Assembly: GCF_039523335.1 (NCBI RefSeq)
Contig: NZ_BAAAFC010000005.1
Span: 31,523-95,522, forward strand
Origin: Marinobacter szutsaonensis
Lineage (GTDB): Bacteria; Pseudomonadota; Gammaproteobacteria; Pseudomonadales; Oleiphilaceae
Length of the DNA stretch: 64,000 bases
Direction: 5' to 3'
Shown here piece by piece: positions 17,750-26,967 of the stretch. A program made the translations under genes and the position numbers. The notes under the pieces are model-generated. The model had not been told where the DNA came from, made no database searches, and saw only the letters and a list, made by a program, of their open reading frames with translations. The stretch's first letter is position 1. Each line of letters starts with the position of its first letter.

Positions 17750-19039
17750 ATGGAACACGTTGAATTTAACAAAGATTTGATTGAATTTTTGAACCGCTCA
17801 CCGACTCCGTGGCATGCGGTGTCGACCATGAAAAGCCGGCTGGATGCGGCCGGATTCGAGCAGCTGGACGAGCGCGATGACTGGTCACTGGATCGTAACC
17901 GGGGATATTACGTCATTCGCAATGGGTCCTCCATTGTGGCCTTCCGAACCGGCAAGAAAGATGTCTCCAGTAGCGGTATCCGCATGGTGGGTGCCCACAC
18001 GGACAGCCCCTGCCTGAAGGTCAAACCCAACCCGGAGCTGCGCCGCAAGGGCTACTTCCAGCTTGGTGTCGAGGTTTACGGGGGCGTGTTGCTGAACCCG
18101 TGGTTTGACCGGGACCTGTCCCTGGCCGGTCGCGTCACCCTGCTGGACGAAGCGGGCGAGGTGCAGGATGTCCTGGTGGATTTCCGCAAGCCGGTCGCGT
18201 TCATCCCGAGCCTGGCGATCCACCTCGACCGGGAAGCCAACAGCAACCGGTCGATCAACGCTCAGACCGATCTACCGCCGGTGCTCATGCAGGTGCCGGA
18301 GGACGACACCACCAGTTTCGCGGATTTGCTGAGCCAGCAGGTGGGTGCGGAAAGTGGTATCAAGGCCCGCAAGATCCTGGGTTACGAGCTGAGCTTTTAC
18401 GATGCCCAGCAGGCGGAATTCGTCGGGCTGCGCAATGAGTTTGTCGCTTCCGCCCGGATGGACAATCTGCTGAGCTGCTACATCGGCCTGCAGTCCCTGA
18501 TCCACACCTCCGGTGACGAGGCTGCGCTGCTGGTCTGCAACGATCACGAGGAAGTGGGCAGCATGTCCGCCGAGGGCGCGCAGGGGCCATTCCTGACCGC
18601 GGTCCTGGATCGCTGGTGCGGCGCCGGCAAGGCCCGGGCCATTGCTCATTCCATGATGATCTCCGCGGACAACGCCCACGGGGTGCATCCGAACTACCTG
18701 GACAAACACGACGAGAATCACGGCCCGATCCTGAACCAGGGTCCGGTAATCAAGGTCAACCACAATCAGCGCTATGCGACCAATAGCCGGTCTGCTGCGC
18801 TGTATCGGCACATCAGCGATGAACTGGGCCTGCCACACCAGACCTTCGTTGTTCGCAGCGATATGGGCTGTGGCAGCACGATCGGCCCGCTGACTGCCGG
18901 AAACCTGGGTGTGACGACGCTGGATATCGGAGTGCCCCAGTTCGGTATGCATTCGATCCGTGAGCTGATCGGGGCGGAGGATGGCTTTACTCTGTTCCGC
19001 GTGCTGGCGGAGTTCATGCAGCGGGAAAAAGTGTTCTAG
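17750..19039 (+). CDS. apeB: M18 family aspartyl aminopeptidase
   Basis: A 429-residue cytoplasmic metallopeptidase of family M18, which removes N-terminal acidic residues. Di-zinc ligands are visible in GAHTDSPCLKVKPNP (histidine and aspartate), NDHEEVGS (glutamates), an SADNAHGVHPN segment and the C-terminal GVPQFGMHSIRE. Length is typical. It starts at an ATG after a GACATC spacer with an RBS (AGGGA) 6 bp upstream. A strong bidirectional terminator follows before tRNA-Asn. Confidence 0.95.
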   Translation: MEHVEFNKDLIEFLNRSPTPWHAVSTMKSRLDAAGFEQLDERDDWSLDRNRGYYVIRNGSSIVAFRTGKKDVSSSGIRMVGAHTDSPCLKVKPNPELRRKGYFQLGVEVYGGVLLNPWFDRDLSLAGRVTLLDEAGEVQDVLVDFRKPVAFIPSLAIHLDREANSNRSINAQTDLPPVLMQVPEDDTTSFADLLSQQVGAESGIKARKILGYELSFYDAQQAEFVGLRNEFVASARMDNLLSCYIGLQSLIHTSGDEAALLVCNDHEEVGSMSAEGAQGPFLTAVLDRWCGAGKARAIAHSMMISADNAHGVHPNYLDKHDENHGPILNQGPVIKVNHNQRYATNSRSAALYRHISDELGLPHQTFVVRSDMGCGSTIGPLTAGNLGVTTLDIGVPQFGMHSIRELIGAEDGFTLFRVLAEFMQREKVF

Positions 19040-19051
19040 GATAGAAATGAA

Positions 19052-19082
19052 AAAGGCCGCTGATCGGAAATCAGCGGCCTTT
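19052..19082. terminator. Bidirectional terminator between apeB and tRNA-Asn copy 2
   Basis: A perfect 13-bp stem (19052-19064 / 19070-19082, AAAGGCCGCTGAT) with a 5-nt loop and A/T flanks on both sides. It can terminate apeB rightward and the minus-strand tRNA leftward. Confidence 0.92.
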
Positions 19083-19091
19083 CGGAATAAG

Positions 19092-19167
19092 TGGCTCCCC
19101 GAGCTGGGCTCGAACCAGCGACAAACGGATTAACAGTCCGTTGCTCTACCAACTGAGCTATCGGGGA
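19092..19167 (-). tRNA. tRNA-Asn (GTT), second copy
   Basis: Identical over all 76 nt to the tRNA at 4422-4497, with encoded CCA and anticodon GTT. The two are 14.7 kb apart on the same strand, and only the tRNA and its promoter boxes are conserved between the loci. Confidence 0.97.
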
Positions 19168-19187
19168 ACAATGTCGAAGTGGCGCGC

Positions 19188-19216
19188 ATATTAAGCGCTT
19201 TGATTTAAGTCGTCAA
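19188..19216 (-). promoter_or_regulatory. Sigma-70 promoter of tRNA-Asn copy 2
   Basis: On the minus strand TTGACG and TAATAT with 17-bp spacing, the same boxes as at the first tRNA-Asn, followed by a GCGCG discriminator. It lies only 25 bp from the divergent hydrolase start. Confidence 0.85.
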
Positions 19217-19240
19217 CCCCCTGAATTGAAAGGTTAAAAA

Positions 19241-20206
19241 TTGTACGGAAGCAAGACCTTACGGTACCGCCCGCCGGTTTGGCTGAGGAATGGCCACGTG
19301 CAATCGGTGTGGCCAACCCTGTTCCGGTCCGTGCCGATGCAGGAGCCGACCCGGGAAGTATTGCCCACGCTGGATGAAGACGAGTTGCAGCTGGACTGGT
19401 ATCGCCAGGGCAGCGATCGCCTGGCCGTGATCTCCCATGGCCTCGAAGGCCACAGTCGAAGGCCCTATGTGCTTGGTCTCGCCCGGGCTCTGCTGGCCGA
19501 GGGTTGGGATGTGTTGGCCTGGAACTACCGTTCCTGTGGCGGCGTGATGAACCTCCAGCCCCGGTTTTATCATAGCGGCGCCACCGAGGACCTGACCCAC
19601 GTGGTCAATCACGCCCTCGCCGGCGAGTACAAATCCCTGTTCCTGTCCGGCTTCAGCATGGGAGGCAACCTGACACTGCTATACCTCGGGCAGCAGGGTG
19701 AGATGGTGGACAGCCGCATCTGTGGCGCAGTGACCTATTCTGTACCCTGCGACCTGGCCGGCAGCGCGGAGGTGCTCGCACTTCCCAGTCGCCGGATCTA
19801 CATGCAGAGGTTTTTGAAGGATCTGCACGTTAAAATGCAGGAAAAATCGAGAAGATTCCCGGATCTAATTGATATAAATGGATTTGAGTCGATCCGGACG
19901 TTCAGGGAATTCGATGACCGCTATACCGCGCCCCTGCACGGGTTCCGGAATGCCGAGGATTACTGGGCCCAGTGTTCGGCCCTGCCGCGTCTTCGGAATA
20001 TCCGGGTACCCGCGTTGATGATCAATGCCACGGATGACCCGTTCCTGTCCGCAAACTGCTTTCCGGAGACGCGAAAGCTGTTGGGAGACCATGTGCGTCT
20101 TGAAGCACCTCGGTGGGGCGGGCATGTCGGCTTTGTCGAGCACGCCCGGGACGGATTCTACTGGTCGGAACGCCGTGCCCTGGGTTTCCTCAGCCACCTG
20201 TCATGA
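19241..20206 (+). CDS. YheT-type alpha/beta hydrolase
   Basis: A 321-residue alpha/beta hydrolase of the YheT/EMB8 family, carboxylesterases of uncertain natural substrate. The nucleophile elbow GFSMGGN holds the serine, oxyanion-side HGLEGHSRRPYV lies upstream, an acid is near NATDDPFLS and the histidine is in WGGHVGFVE. The start is a TTG with AAAGG 7 bp upstream. Its 3' end overlaps the convergent tesA stop by 6 bp. In E. coli yheT is unlinked to tesA, so the context says little. Confidence 0.88.
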   Translation: MYGSKTLRYRPPVWLRNGHVQSVWPTLFRSVPMQEPTREVLPTLDEDELQLDWYRQGSDRLAVISHGLEGHSRRPYVLGLARALLAEGWDVLAWNYRSCGGVMNLQPRFYHSGATEDLTHVVNHALAGEYKSLFLSGFSMGGNLTLLYLGQQGEMVDSRICGAVTYSVPCDLAGSAEVLALPSRRIYMQRFLKDLHVKMQEKSRRFPDLIDINGFESIRTFREFDDRYTAPLHGFRNAEDYWAQCSALPRLRNIRVPALMINATDDPFLSANCFPETRKLLGDHVRLEAPRWGGHVGFVEHARDGFYWSERRALGFLSHLS

Positions 20207-20857
20207 GCCGGTAGCTGCCGTACGCGCCTCTTCCAGCATGGGTTCGAGTACCGGCCAGACCTTGTCCAGGAGTTTCGGTTGGGCCTGTTCGGTCGGGTGA
20301 ATGCCGTCCTCCTGCATCATGTTCTCATGGTTGTATATGCCATCCAGGAAGAAGGGAACCAGTTCGGTGTTGTAGCGGTCCGAGAGAGTCGGATACAGCC
20401 CCGCAAACATCTGTGTGTAACGGGGCCCGTAGTTGGGTGGCATCTGCATACCCACCAGCAGTGCCTTCGCGCCAGACTGCTGGGTATCCTCGATCATGGA
20501 CGCCAGGTTGGACTCGATCACGTTGGGGGGGAAACCCCGTAGCCCGTCATTGCCACCCAGTTCGATGACCACAACTTCGGGGTCGTGTTTCTCGATCAGC
20601 TCGGGCAGTCGTCGAGCGCCGCCATCGGTGGTCTCGCCACTGATACTGGCGTTGACCACCTGCCAGTGGCTCAGGCCATTCTGCTTCAGGCGCTGGCGCA
20701 GCAGCTGGACCCAGGCGGTTTCAGAGGGCACGCCATAGGCCGCACTCAGGCTGTCACCCATGATCAGGATGGTGTTCTGACTGGCCAGTGCCGGAGCGGC
20801 CAGGGTAGTGACCAGCACAAGAAGGATTGATCTGGCGTGCATCAATAGCGTATCCAT
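20201..20857 (-). CDS. tesA: Arylesterase / acyl-CoA thioesterase I (SGNH hydrolase)
   Basis: A 218-residue periplasmic SGNH enzyme similar to TesA: thioesterase, arylesterase and lysophospholipase activities are known in the family. A signal peptide covers residues 1-25 (cleaved at ALA-S). The catalytic serine is S36 in GDSLSAAYG, GGND provides the oxyanion asparagine and DGIHPTEQAQ the Asp-His pair. The start at 20857 is chosen because the signal peptide begins there; frame continues upstream through the ybbA-side promoter. Divergent from the YbbA-YbbP pair, exactly as in E. coli. Confidence 0.94.
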   Translation of the reverse strand: MDTLLMHARSILLVLVTTLAAPALASQNTILIMGDSLSAAYGVPSETAWVQLLRQRLKQNGLSHWQVVNASISGETTDGGARRLPELIEKHDPEVVVIELGGNDGLRGFPPNVIESNLASMIEDTQQSGAKALLVGMQMPPNYGPRYTQMFAGLYPTLSDRYNTELVPFFLDGIYNHENMMQEDGIHPTEQAQPKLLDKVWPVLEPMLEEARTAATGS

Positions 20858-20911
20858 AGACAATTCGTTTACCTTGATAAAACGTTTTAAACCATTGAGC
20901 CGGGAGTGCCC

Positions 20912-21640
20912 GTGAATCAGATGACCAAACCGACACCTGAAAGCCAGCCGCCGATGTTGCGAGCGAAAGACCTGACTCATCGCGTGCGCCTGGAAAACGA
21001 TACGTTGACGATCTTGCAGGGGGTCAACCTGGAAATCAATCGTGGAGAATCAGTAGCCATCGTCGGCCGGTCCGGCTCCGGAAAAACCACCCTGCTGGGC
21101 CTGCTCGCGGGGCTGGACACGCCAACCGAGGGTTCGGTGGAACTCGACGGCGCTACCATCAGCCAGTTGAGCGAAGATGAACGGGCGCAGCTTCGGGCCA
21201 GCCGGGTCGGCTTCGTGTTCCAGTCTTTCCAGCTCCTGCCGGCGCTGACCGCCCTGGAAAACGTCATGCTGCCGCTTGAGCTGGCGGGGATCGAGGATCC
21301 CGAGAAACGAGCCCGGGAGCTGCTCGAGCGGGTCGGCCTTGGTGAGCGCCTGACCCACACGCCGCGGCAGTTGTCGGGCGGTGAGCAGCAGCGGGTGGCA
21401 ATCGCCCGGGCGTTTGCCTCCGAGCCGGTGGTGCTGTTTGCGGACGAACCGACCGGCAACCTGGATAACCGCACCGGTCAGGCGGTCTCGGACCTGCTGA
21501 TGGCACTCAACCGGGAGCAGGGCACAACCCTGGTGATGGTCACTCACGATGAGCACCTGGCCGCCAGGTGCGTGCGCCAGTTCCATATTGAAGCAGGACA
21601 ACTGACCGAGCCCAACGAGCTCGGGGAGCCGGTATCCTGA
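20912..21640 (+). CDS. ABC transporter ATP-binding protein (YbbA type)
   Basis: A 242-residue ATPase of the LolD/MacB/YbbA group. Walker [10 protein letters not shown], the signature [14 protein letters not shown], Walker [14 protein letters not shown] and the H-loop MVTHD are all intact. The GTG at 20912 is preferred because GGGAG lies 5 bp upstream; an earlier GTG at 20906 overlaps that box. The stop overlaps the permease start by one base (TGATG). Divergent from tesA, as in E. coli ybbA-ybbP/tesA, where the exporter's substrate is unproven. Confidence 0.92.
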   Translation: MNQMTKPTPESQPPMLRAKDLTHRVRLENDTLTILQGVNLEINRGESVAIVGRSGSGKTTLLGLLAGLDTPTEGSVELDGATISQLSEDERAQLRASRVGFVFQSFQLLPALTALENVMLPLELAGIEDPEKRARELLERVGLGERLTHTPRQLSGGEQQRVAIARAFASEPVVLFADEPTGNLDNRTGQAVSDLLMALNREQGTTLVMVTHDEHLAARCVRQFHIEAGQLTEPNELGEPVS

Positions 21641-24126
21641 TGGCTGCTGAACAGAAACTCATGTCCGTGCGCCGCGACTGGCGCGAACGGGATGTGCGGG
21701 TGGTGCTGGCGGCTCTGGTCATTGCCGTTGCCACGGTGGCAACCATTGCGCTGTTCGCAAGCCAGCTCCAGCGCACGCTGGTCACTTCCGCCAGTTCCTT
21801 CCTTGCCGCCGACCGTCAGCTGGAAGCCGAGAACGGCCGGCCGGTCCCGGATTCCTGGTTGCAGGAGGCCGATGCCCGGGGTCTTGAAACCGGTCAGATG
21901 GTGGAGTTCTCCACCATGGTGTTCGGTGGTGAGGGATTCCAGCTGGTGTCCGTCAAAGCCGTGAGCAATGAATACCCGCTCCGGGGTGAAATAGAAGTCC
22001 AGGAGGGACCGGACAGTCCCCGCCAACTCGTGTCATCCGGTCCCGGGCCGGGGGAAGTCTGGATCAACCCGCGCTTGCTGAGGCTCCTGGAACTGCAGAT
22101 TGGTGATTCGCTGGAAGTGGGAAACCGCCAACTGACGGTTTCCGGCCTGCTGATCCGGGAGCCGGACGGTGGTTTCCGCCTGTCCGCCCTGGCCCCGCGG
22201 GTGATGATGCACAAGGACGACGTGCCATCCACGGGTGTGGTGCAGGAAGGCAGCCGGGTGGAATACGTTTATCTGTTTGCCGGTGAGGAAGCCGCCCTGG
22301 AAGGCTACTACGAGTGGCTGCAGCCGCAACTGGAGCCCAGTCATGAATGGGAAGGTGTGCGGGATGGAGAGACCTTCTCACGGTCACTCCAGCGAGCCGA
22401 ACGCTTCCTGCTGCTCGGTGGCAGTCTGGCGGTATTGCTGGCCGCCGTTGCAGTGGCCGTGGCCAGCCGGCAATATGCGTTGTCCCAGCGGGACACGGTG
22501 GCACTGCTGAAAACCCTGGGATTGAACGGTTCCGGCATTGGTCGACTGTACCTGAGACGGCTGCTGCTGTGGGGGGTGACCGGGATCGTCGGCGGCCTGC
22601 TGGTGGCCCTGCCGTTATTCTGGCTGCTGGCGTCCATGCTCAGTGATGTACTGGAGCGCCCGGTGGATATCTCCCTGGATCCAGCCGCACTGGCCCCCGC
22701 GCTGCTGACCGCGCTGGTATCCCTGTTTGCGTTTGCCTATCCGCCCATTCGCCGGCTTCGGAACGTGCCGGCCATGCGGGTACTGCGCAGTCAGCCCGGG
22801 GAGAGCGGCCGCGAGGCCTGGCCGGATATGCTGGTGGCCATTGTCGCCGTCTTCGGCCTGGTCTGGCTCTATGCCGGTGAACTGGCGCTGGTGGTGTCAC
22901 TGCTCGGTGGACTGGTGTTGTTGCTGGCAGCCCTTGGACTGCTCGGATGGGGGATGGTGACCGTATTGCGCCGCGTCCGTGGTGGCGGCAATGCCTGGCG
23001 CCTGGCACTGGTGGGTCTGTACCGGCACCGCAATGCCAGTCTTTCCCAGATTGCTGTCTTCGCCATGACCCTCATGCTGGCGGCGACCCTGGTGTTGGTC
23101 CGCACCTCGCTGCTGGACGACTGGCAGGCACAGCTGCCGGACGACGCGCCCAATCATTTCCTGATCAACATTGCACCGGACACCGTCGATGAGGTGGCTG
23201 GATACTGGGACGAGCAGGGTCAGCCGCTGGAAGACCTCTATCCCATGGTCCGGGGCCGACTCACCGAGCTGAATGGTCAACCGGTGAAGGAAGCGGTCAG
23301 CAAGGATGAGCGTATTGGCGCCCTGAACCGGGAGCTGAACCTGACCTGGATGGATTCGTTGCCGGAAGACAACGAGATCGTCGAAGGGCAGTGGTTTGCC
23401 GATGGCGACCGGGACGGCGTTTCGGTGGAAGCAGAACTGGCCGGAAGGCTGGGCCTGCAACTGGGCGACGAGCTGACCTTTACCATCGGGTCGGAGAAGG
23501 TGACCGAAACGGTAACCAGTATCCGTACCGTCCAGTGGGACAGCATGAAACCGAACTTTTACATGGCCTTCCCGCCGGGCGGAGGCCTGGAAGGGTTGCC
23601 TGCCACCTGGATTACCAGTTTCTATCTCCCGCCGGAGAAGAAGACGGCGCTTAACGACTTTTCGCGCCAGTTCCCGACCGTATCGGTGCTGGAGATCGAT
23701 CACATCATCAGCCGGATACAGGAAATCGTGCAGCAGGTGACCCGGGCCATCGAGGCGATTCTGGCCCTGATCCTGGCCGCTGCACTGGTGGTGATGGCCG
23801 CCGTGGTCAGTGCCACGCTCCGGGACCGTCAGCGGGAAGGGGCGTTGCTCCGGACGCTGGGTGGGCGCCAGTCGCTGCTGGTGCGCAGTACCATGCTGGA
23901 GTTTGCGGTGCTGGGTGGTTTTGCTGGTCTGCTGGGTGTGGTTGCTGCGGAAGCCGCGGTTTACGCTCTGCAGTTCCGTATGTTCGAGGGCGGCTTCAGC
24001 TGGCACTGGCAGGTCATCATTCCGATCCCGGTAATCAGTGCCATCGTGCTGTCTCTGTTCGGGCGCTGGCAGTTGCGACCAGTGCTGAGCGTCTCGCCCA
24101 TGCTGCTGTTGCGCCGGCTTGAGTGA
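21640..24126 (+). CDS. ABC transporter permease, FtsX/MacB-like (YbbP type)
   Basis: An 828-residue type VII ABC permease: N-terminal helix (about 20-42), a large periplasmic domain, then helices near 260-420, a further helix pair, a second periplasmic domain (about 490-690) and three C-terminal helices ending LLLRRLE. This duplicated FtsX arrangement with about ten helices is characteristic of YbbP. It is translationally coupled to the ATPase. By analogy with related mechanotransmission systems it may move lipids or lipoproteins at the envelope, consistent with the adjacent thioesterase, but this is inference. Confidence 0.92.
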   Translation: MAAEQKLMSVRRDWRERDVRVVLAALVIAVATVATIALFASQLQRTLVTSASSFLAADRQLEAENGRPVPDSWLQEADARGLETGQMVEFSTMVFGGEGFQLVSVKAVSNEYPLRGEIEVQEGPDSPRQLVSSGPGPGEVWINPRLLRLLELQIGDSLEVGNRQLTVSGLLIREPDGGFRLSALAPRVMMHKDDVPSTGVVQEGSRVEYVYLFAGEEAALEGYYEWLQPQLEPSHEWEGVRDGETFSRSLQRAERFLLLGGSLAVLLAAVAVAVASRQYALSQRDTVALLKTLGLNGSGIGRLYLRRLLLWGVTGIVGGLLVALPLFWLLASMLSDVLERPVDISLDPAALAPALLTALVSLFAFAYPPIRRLRNVPAMRVLRSQPGESGREAWPDMLVAIVAVFGLVWLYAGELALVVSLLGGLVLLLAALGLLGWGMVTVLRRVRGGGNAWRLALVGLYRHRNASLSQIAVFAMTLMLAATLVLVRTSLLDDWQAQLPDDAPNHFLINIAPDTVDEVAGYWDEQGQPLEDLYPMVRGRLTELNGQPVKEAVSKDERIGALNRELNLTWMDSLPEDNEIVEGQWFADGDRDGVSVEAELAGRLGLQLGDELTFTIGSEKVTETVTSIRTVQWDSMKPNFYMAFPPGGGLEGLPATWITSFYLPPEKKTALNDFSRQFPTVSVLEIDHIISRIQEIVQQVTRAIEAILALILAAALVVMAAVVSATLRDRQREGALLRTLGGRQSLLVRSTMLEFAVLGGFAGLLGVVAAEAAVYALQFRMFEGGFSWHWQVIIPIPVISAIVLSLFGRWQLRPVLSVSPMLLLRRLE

Positions 24127-24132
24127 GCCGGG

Positions 24133-24903
24133 TCAGCGGTAATTCGCGAGGATGGCGTCCAGTTCGCCGTTCTCGCGAATCCTGGCCAGTTCTCGATTGA
24201 ATTCGTTGGCGAAATCCTGCCAGTCCTTGCGCAGCATGATTCGGAACCCGAAGGTGCTGATGCTTTCCGCGGATATGCGGAAATTCTCCCGCAAGCCTTC
24301 GTTTCGCAGGAACCACTTGCCTACCAGCCGGTCGGCGACGGCGGCGTCGAAGCGGTTTCCATGCAGCACGTAAAAGAACATGTCCCGATCCCGGGCCACG
24401 TCAAAGCGGCGAATCCTGCCGGATTCGAAATGCGGTTCCAGGGTTGGATAGATGTAGCCCAGGTGGGTCACGATCGTCCGGGAGAAGAGGTCCTCCGGAG
24501 TCCGGTAAGCCAGCTCGGAATCCTTCGGGATGAAGAAAACTTCCTCGATGGCCACCACTGGATCGGTAAACAGGAACTTGTCCGGCTCATCGGTCCATTC
24601 CCGGGCCCGGGGCGTGGCATCGATGTAACCTTCAAGCAGCATCTGGTCGACCCGTTTACGGGGTATTTTCTCCGCGATCAGTTCATAGCCGAGCCGGTCC
24701 GCAATCAGGGACATGACATCCCACATGATGCCCGAGGGTGCACGGTTCTCAACGATGAGGTAGGGCGGGTAACCGTTCGGGGAAACATTGAAACGCAATG
24801 TCTGTTTTTCTGAGGTTGCGCTGGCGGTCGCCGGGAACAGGATGGCCGTGGACAAAAGGAACAGGGAGGCCAGGGCCAGAGAGGAGGTCTTGCGGTCTGT
24901 CAT
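24133..24903 (-). CDS. Periplasmic solute-binding protein, family 3-like
   Basis: A 256-residue secreted protein with a clear signal peptide (about residues 1-29, ending ATASAT) and the SBP_bac_3 fold: NGYPPYLIVEN near the start, IMWDVMSLIADRLGYEL, then a DAAVADRLVGKWFL segment and a C-terminal FGFRIMLRKDWQDFANEFNREL helix. Similar stand-alone proteins occur in Marinobacter and Pseudomonas without a cognate permease. None is adjacent here, so it may serve sensing rather than uptake. The ligand is unknown. Convergent with the ABC permease. Confidence 0.8.
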   Translation of the reverse strand: MTDRKTSSLALASLFLLSTAILFPATASATSEKQTLRFNVSPNGYPPYLIVENRAPSGIMWDVMSLIADRLGYELIAEKIPRKRVDQMLLEGYIDATPRAREWTDEPDKFLFTDPVVAIEEVFFIPKDSELAYRTPEDLFSRTIVTHLGYIYPTLEPHFESGRIRRFDVARDRDMFFYVLHGNRFDAAVADRLVGKWFLRNEGLRENFRISAESISTFGFRIMLRKDWQDFANEFNRELARIRENGELDAILANYR

Positions 24904-25040
24904 GTTGGGACTCTGATGGCGTCGTGAACGTTACTCAGGGTAATCCGGCTACCTCCCTGCCAGCTTACAGTCCGATTGTTACCATATTTCCGGCTAATTT
25001 CAATTATTTCGGGTCTTTCTTTAGGTAAGTGGAGCTGGGG

Positions 25041-25060
25041 AACGGGCCCGAAGGCCCGTT
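25041..25060 (-). terminator. Hairpin after the iron alcohol dehydrogenase
   Basis: Directly past the minus-strand stop, AACGGGCC and GGCCCGTT pair around a TTCG loop (read on the minus strand), the very stable tetraloop. No T-run follows, so it may protect the 3' end rather than terminate alone. Confidence 0.6.
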
Positions 25061-25062
25061 GC

Positions 25063-26250
25063 TCAAGCCCAGGCACGGCGCAATACTGCCCGCGCATCCT
25101 CCAGACTGACTTCCTTCGGGTTGAACATGATCGAACCATCATCGAGGGCCATCTCGGCAATGTGGTCCAGCTGGCTCTCCTGCACCTTGCCGGTTTCCTT
25201 CAGGGTCCGGGGCAGCTGACAGCGCTTGTAGAGCTGGTCCCGCAGCTTGCGGAGGGCGGAGATGGTGGCTTCGGCACGGCGGGCTGCGGGCGTGGCCGAG
25301 TAGACTTCGGGGCCCTCGAGATACAGCAGCAGCTCACCCAGAGGCTCCCGGATCGACTCCAGGTTGTACTCCAGCACGTAGGGCAGGTACAGGCTCATGC
25401 ACAGGCCATGGGGCAGGTGGCAGATCGCCCCGGTGGCGTGGCCCAGAGAATGCACCAGACCAACCATGGAGTTGGAGAAGGCGATACCGGCCATGGTCGA
25501 GGCCTGCGCCAGCTCAAGCCTTCCTTCGGCATCCTTGGGATTGTCCATGACGCTCAGCAGCGACTGGCTGATCTTTTTGATGGCGGCCGTGGCATAGGCA
25601 TCGCTCAACGGATTCTTCGCCATGCAGGTGAACGCCTCGGTGGCGTGGGTCATCGCATCCATGGCGGTTGCCGCCGTGATATGAGGCGGCAGCGTCAGGG
25701 TCATCCGCGGGTCGATGATGGCGGCGTTGGGCAGCAGGAAAGACGAGGTGAACGGCAGCTTCACGCCCTTTTTCTCGTCGGTAATCACCGCCACGGCCGT
25801 GACCTCCGAGCCGGTGCCGGCCGTGGTCGGAACCACGAAGAACGGCTTCAGGGGATGCTTGAGGATGCCCGCGCCGCTGTATTTGGCAATGTCGTCACCG
25901 CCCTCTGACACCAGGATGTTCACGGCCTTGCCGGTATCGATAGCCGACCCGCCGCCCACGGCGATGATGGCATCGCACTTTTCCTGCCGGTAAATACCGG
26001 CGATATCACGGACGACGGAAGTCGAGGAATCCGGCGGCACGTCGTCATAGATGCTGACGATTTCCAGTCCGCTTTCCTCGCAGGCAGCAATCACCGGGTC
26101 CAGCAGGCCTGCAGCGCGAACACCCTTGTCGGTCACAATCATCGGCCGCTTGGCCGCCAGGCCAGTCAGTTCATAAGGAATATGCTCAAGGGCAGCCTTG
26201 CCGGCAATGACTTTGACCGGGCAGAAGAACTCGTAATATTTTTGGCTCAT
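25063..26250 (-). CDS. Iron-containing alcohol dehydrogenase
   Basis: A 395-residue group III NAD(P)-dependent alcohol dehydrogenase. The cofactor motif GGGSAIDTGKA and the dehydroquinate-synthase-like fold are plain. Metal ligands appear in DAMTHATEAF (histidine) and SLGHATGAICHLPHG (histidines), the typical Fe-ADH signatures. It probably interconverts alcohols and aldehydes; in an oil- or wax-using marine bacterium a medium or long-chain alcohol is plausible but unproven. It begins directly after the stop of the SCP2-like gene (TAAATG), so the two form an operon. Confidence 0.92.
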   Translation of the reverse strand: MSQKYYEFFCPVKVIAGKAALEHIPYELTGLAAKRPMIVTDKGVRAAGLLDPVIAACEESGLEIVSIYDDVPPDSSTSVVRDIAGIYRQEKCDAIIAVGGGSAIDTGKAVNILVSEGGDDIAKYSGAGILKHPLKPFFVVPTTAGTGSEVTAVAVITDEKKGVKLPFTSSFLLPNAAIIDPRMTLTLPPHITAATAMDAMTHATEAFTCMAKNPLSDAYATAAIKKISQSLLSVMDNPKDAEGRLELAQASTMAGIAFSNSMVGLVHSLGHATGAICHLPHGLCMSLYLPYVLEYNLESIREPLGELLLYLEGPEVYSATPAARRAEATISALRKLRDQLYKRCQLPRTLKETGKVQESQLDHIAEMALDDGSIMFNPKEVSLEDARAVLRRAWA

Positions 26251-26796
26251 TTAGGGTCTCACTGTCTCGACAAAATTGGTGGCAACCTTCAGGTAGATCC
26301 GGGCGGCACTGATCAGCTTTTCCGGCAGATGCAGGTTGGCGGGGTACTCTTTCACCGCCCGCTCGGCAATCAGCTTGGGCAGGATGAAGGTCTCCAGCCT
26401 GTTCAGCACACGGGTCATACGCACCGCATAGCTGACGTCACCGTCCACCAGCATCCGGTCGTTGGCAAATGCCTCCGAGGTTTTTTCCTGGAAGGACAGC
26501 ACCAGGAAGGCATGGGCGATGTGCTTGAACTGGATGGACAGGTCCACCGGTCGCGGCGCGGACTGGCCGTGGTAGTGAAAATGGCCGTCCCCGGTGTGCT
26601 CCACGATCAGGCGAGGTCCCTCGGGCATGACCATCATCTCGAACAGCAGGCCTTTCGGAAGCGCCCGGGCCTCATTCTGCACGGTCTCGTCCACTTCACT
26701 GACTGCCTGCAAGGCCCGACCCATTACCTGGAACATTATGTCCACATAGAGTCGGCGCGCCTGGAACACCATCGGCTGGATACGTTTGAGCAACAT
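26251..26796 (-). CDS. SCP2-like lipid-binding domain protein
   Basis: A 181-residue protein without a signal peptide. Its central part reads like the SCP2 sterol-carrier fold found in UbiT/UbiJ-type proteins: a strand-rich stretch FEMMVMPEGPRLIVEH, then VDLSIQFKHIAHAFLVLSFQ, an acidic turn DRMLVDGDVSYAVRMTRVLNRLE and C-terminal helices. Family members bind acyl or isoprenoid lipids. It is upstream of and abuts the alcohol dehydrogenase, suggesting a substrate-presenting partner. Assignment rests on motif resemblance only. Confidence 0.6.
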   Translation of the reverse strand: MLLKRIQPMVFQARRLYVDIMFQVMGRALQAVSEVDETVQNEARALPKGLLFEMMVMPEGPRLIVEHTGDGHFHYHGQSAPRPVDLSIQFKHIAHAFLVLSFQEKTSEAFANDRMLVDGDVSYAVRMTRVLNRLETFILPKLIAERAVKEYPANLHLPEKLISAARIYLKVATNFVETVRP

Positions 26797-26830
26797 GGCC
26801 GTCGTCCATTGTCTGTTGTTGATACCCTGA

Positions 26831-26858
26831 TTTTTAGAGTTAATGCTCTAAAAGTCAA
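26831..26858 (-). promoter_or_regulatory. Promoter with embedded inverted-repeat operator for the SCP2-like / ADH operon
   Basis: A perfect 8-bp inverted repeat TTTTAGAG-N6-CTCTAAAA spans 26832-26853. On the minus strand a -35 TTGACT (26853-26858) and a weak -10 TAAAAA (26831-26836), 16 bp apart, bracket it. A repressor of TetR or similar type bound there would block RNA polymerase. The repeat is certain, the promoter moderately so, the regulator unknown. Confidence 0.55.
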
Positions 26859-26910
26859 TGCAGGCAGTGACGAAGATTTGCCGTCGCTGGGGCAACAGGT
26901 GATTGGATAA

Positions 26911-26945
26911 TAAAAAAGCCGGGTCGCTGTCGCGGTTCCCGGCTT
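26911..26945 (-). terminator. Terminator of the M48 protease gene
   Basis: AAGCCGGG/CCCGGCTT stem (26916-26923 / 26938-26945) followed on the minus strand by six T. It lies 23 bp past the M48 gene stop. Confidence 0.85.
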
Positions 26946-26967
26946 CGATTGAGACGAGGAGAGGGCG

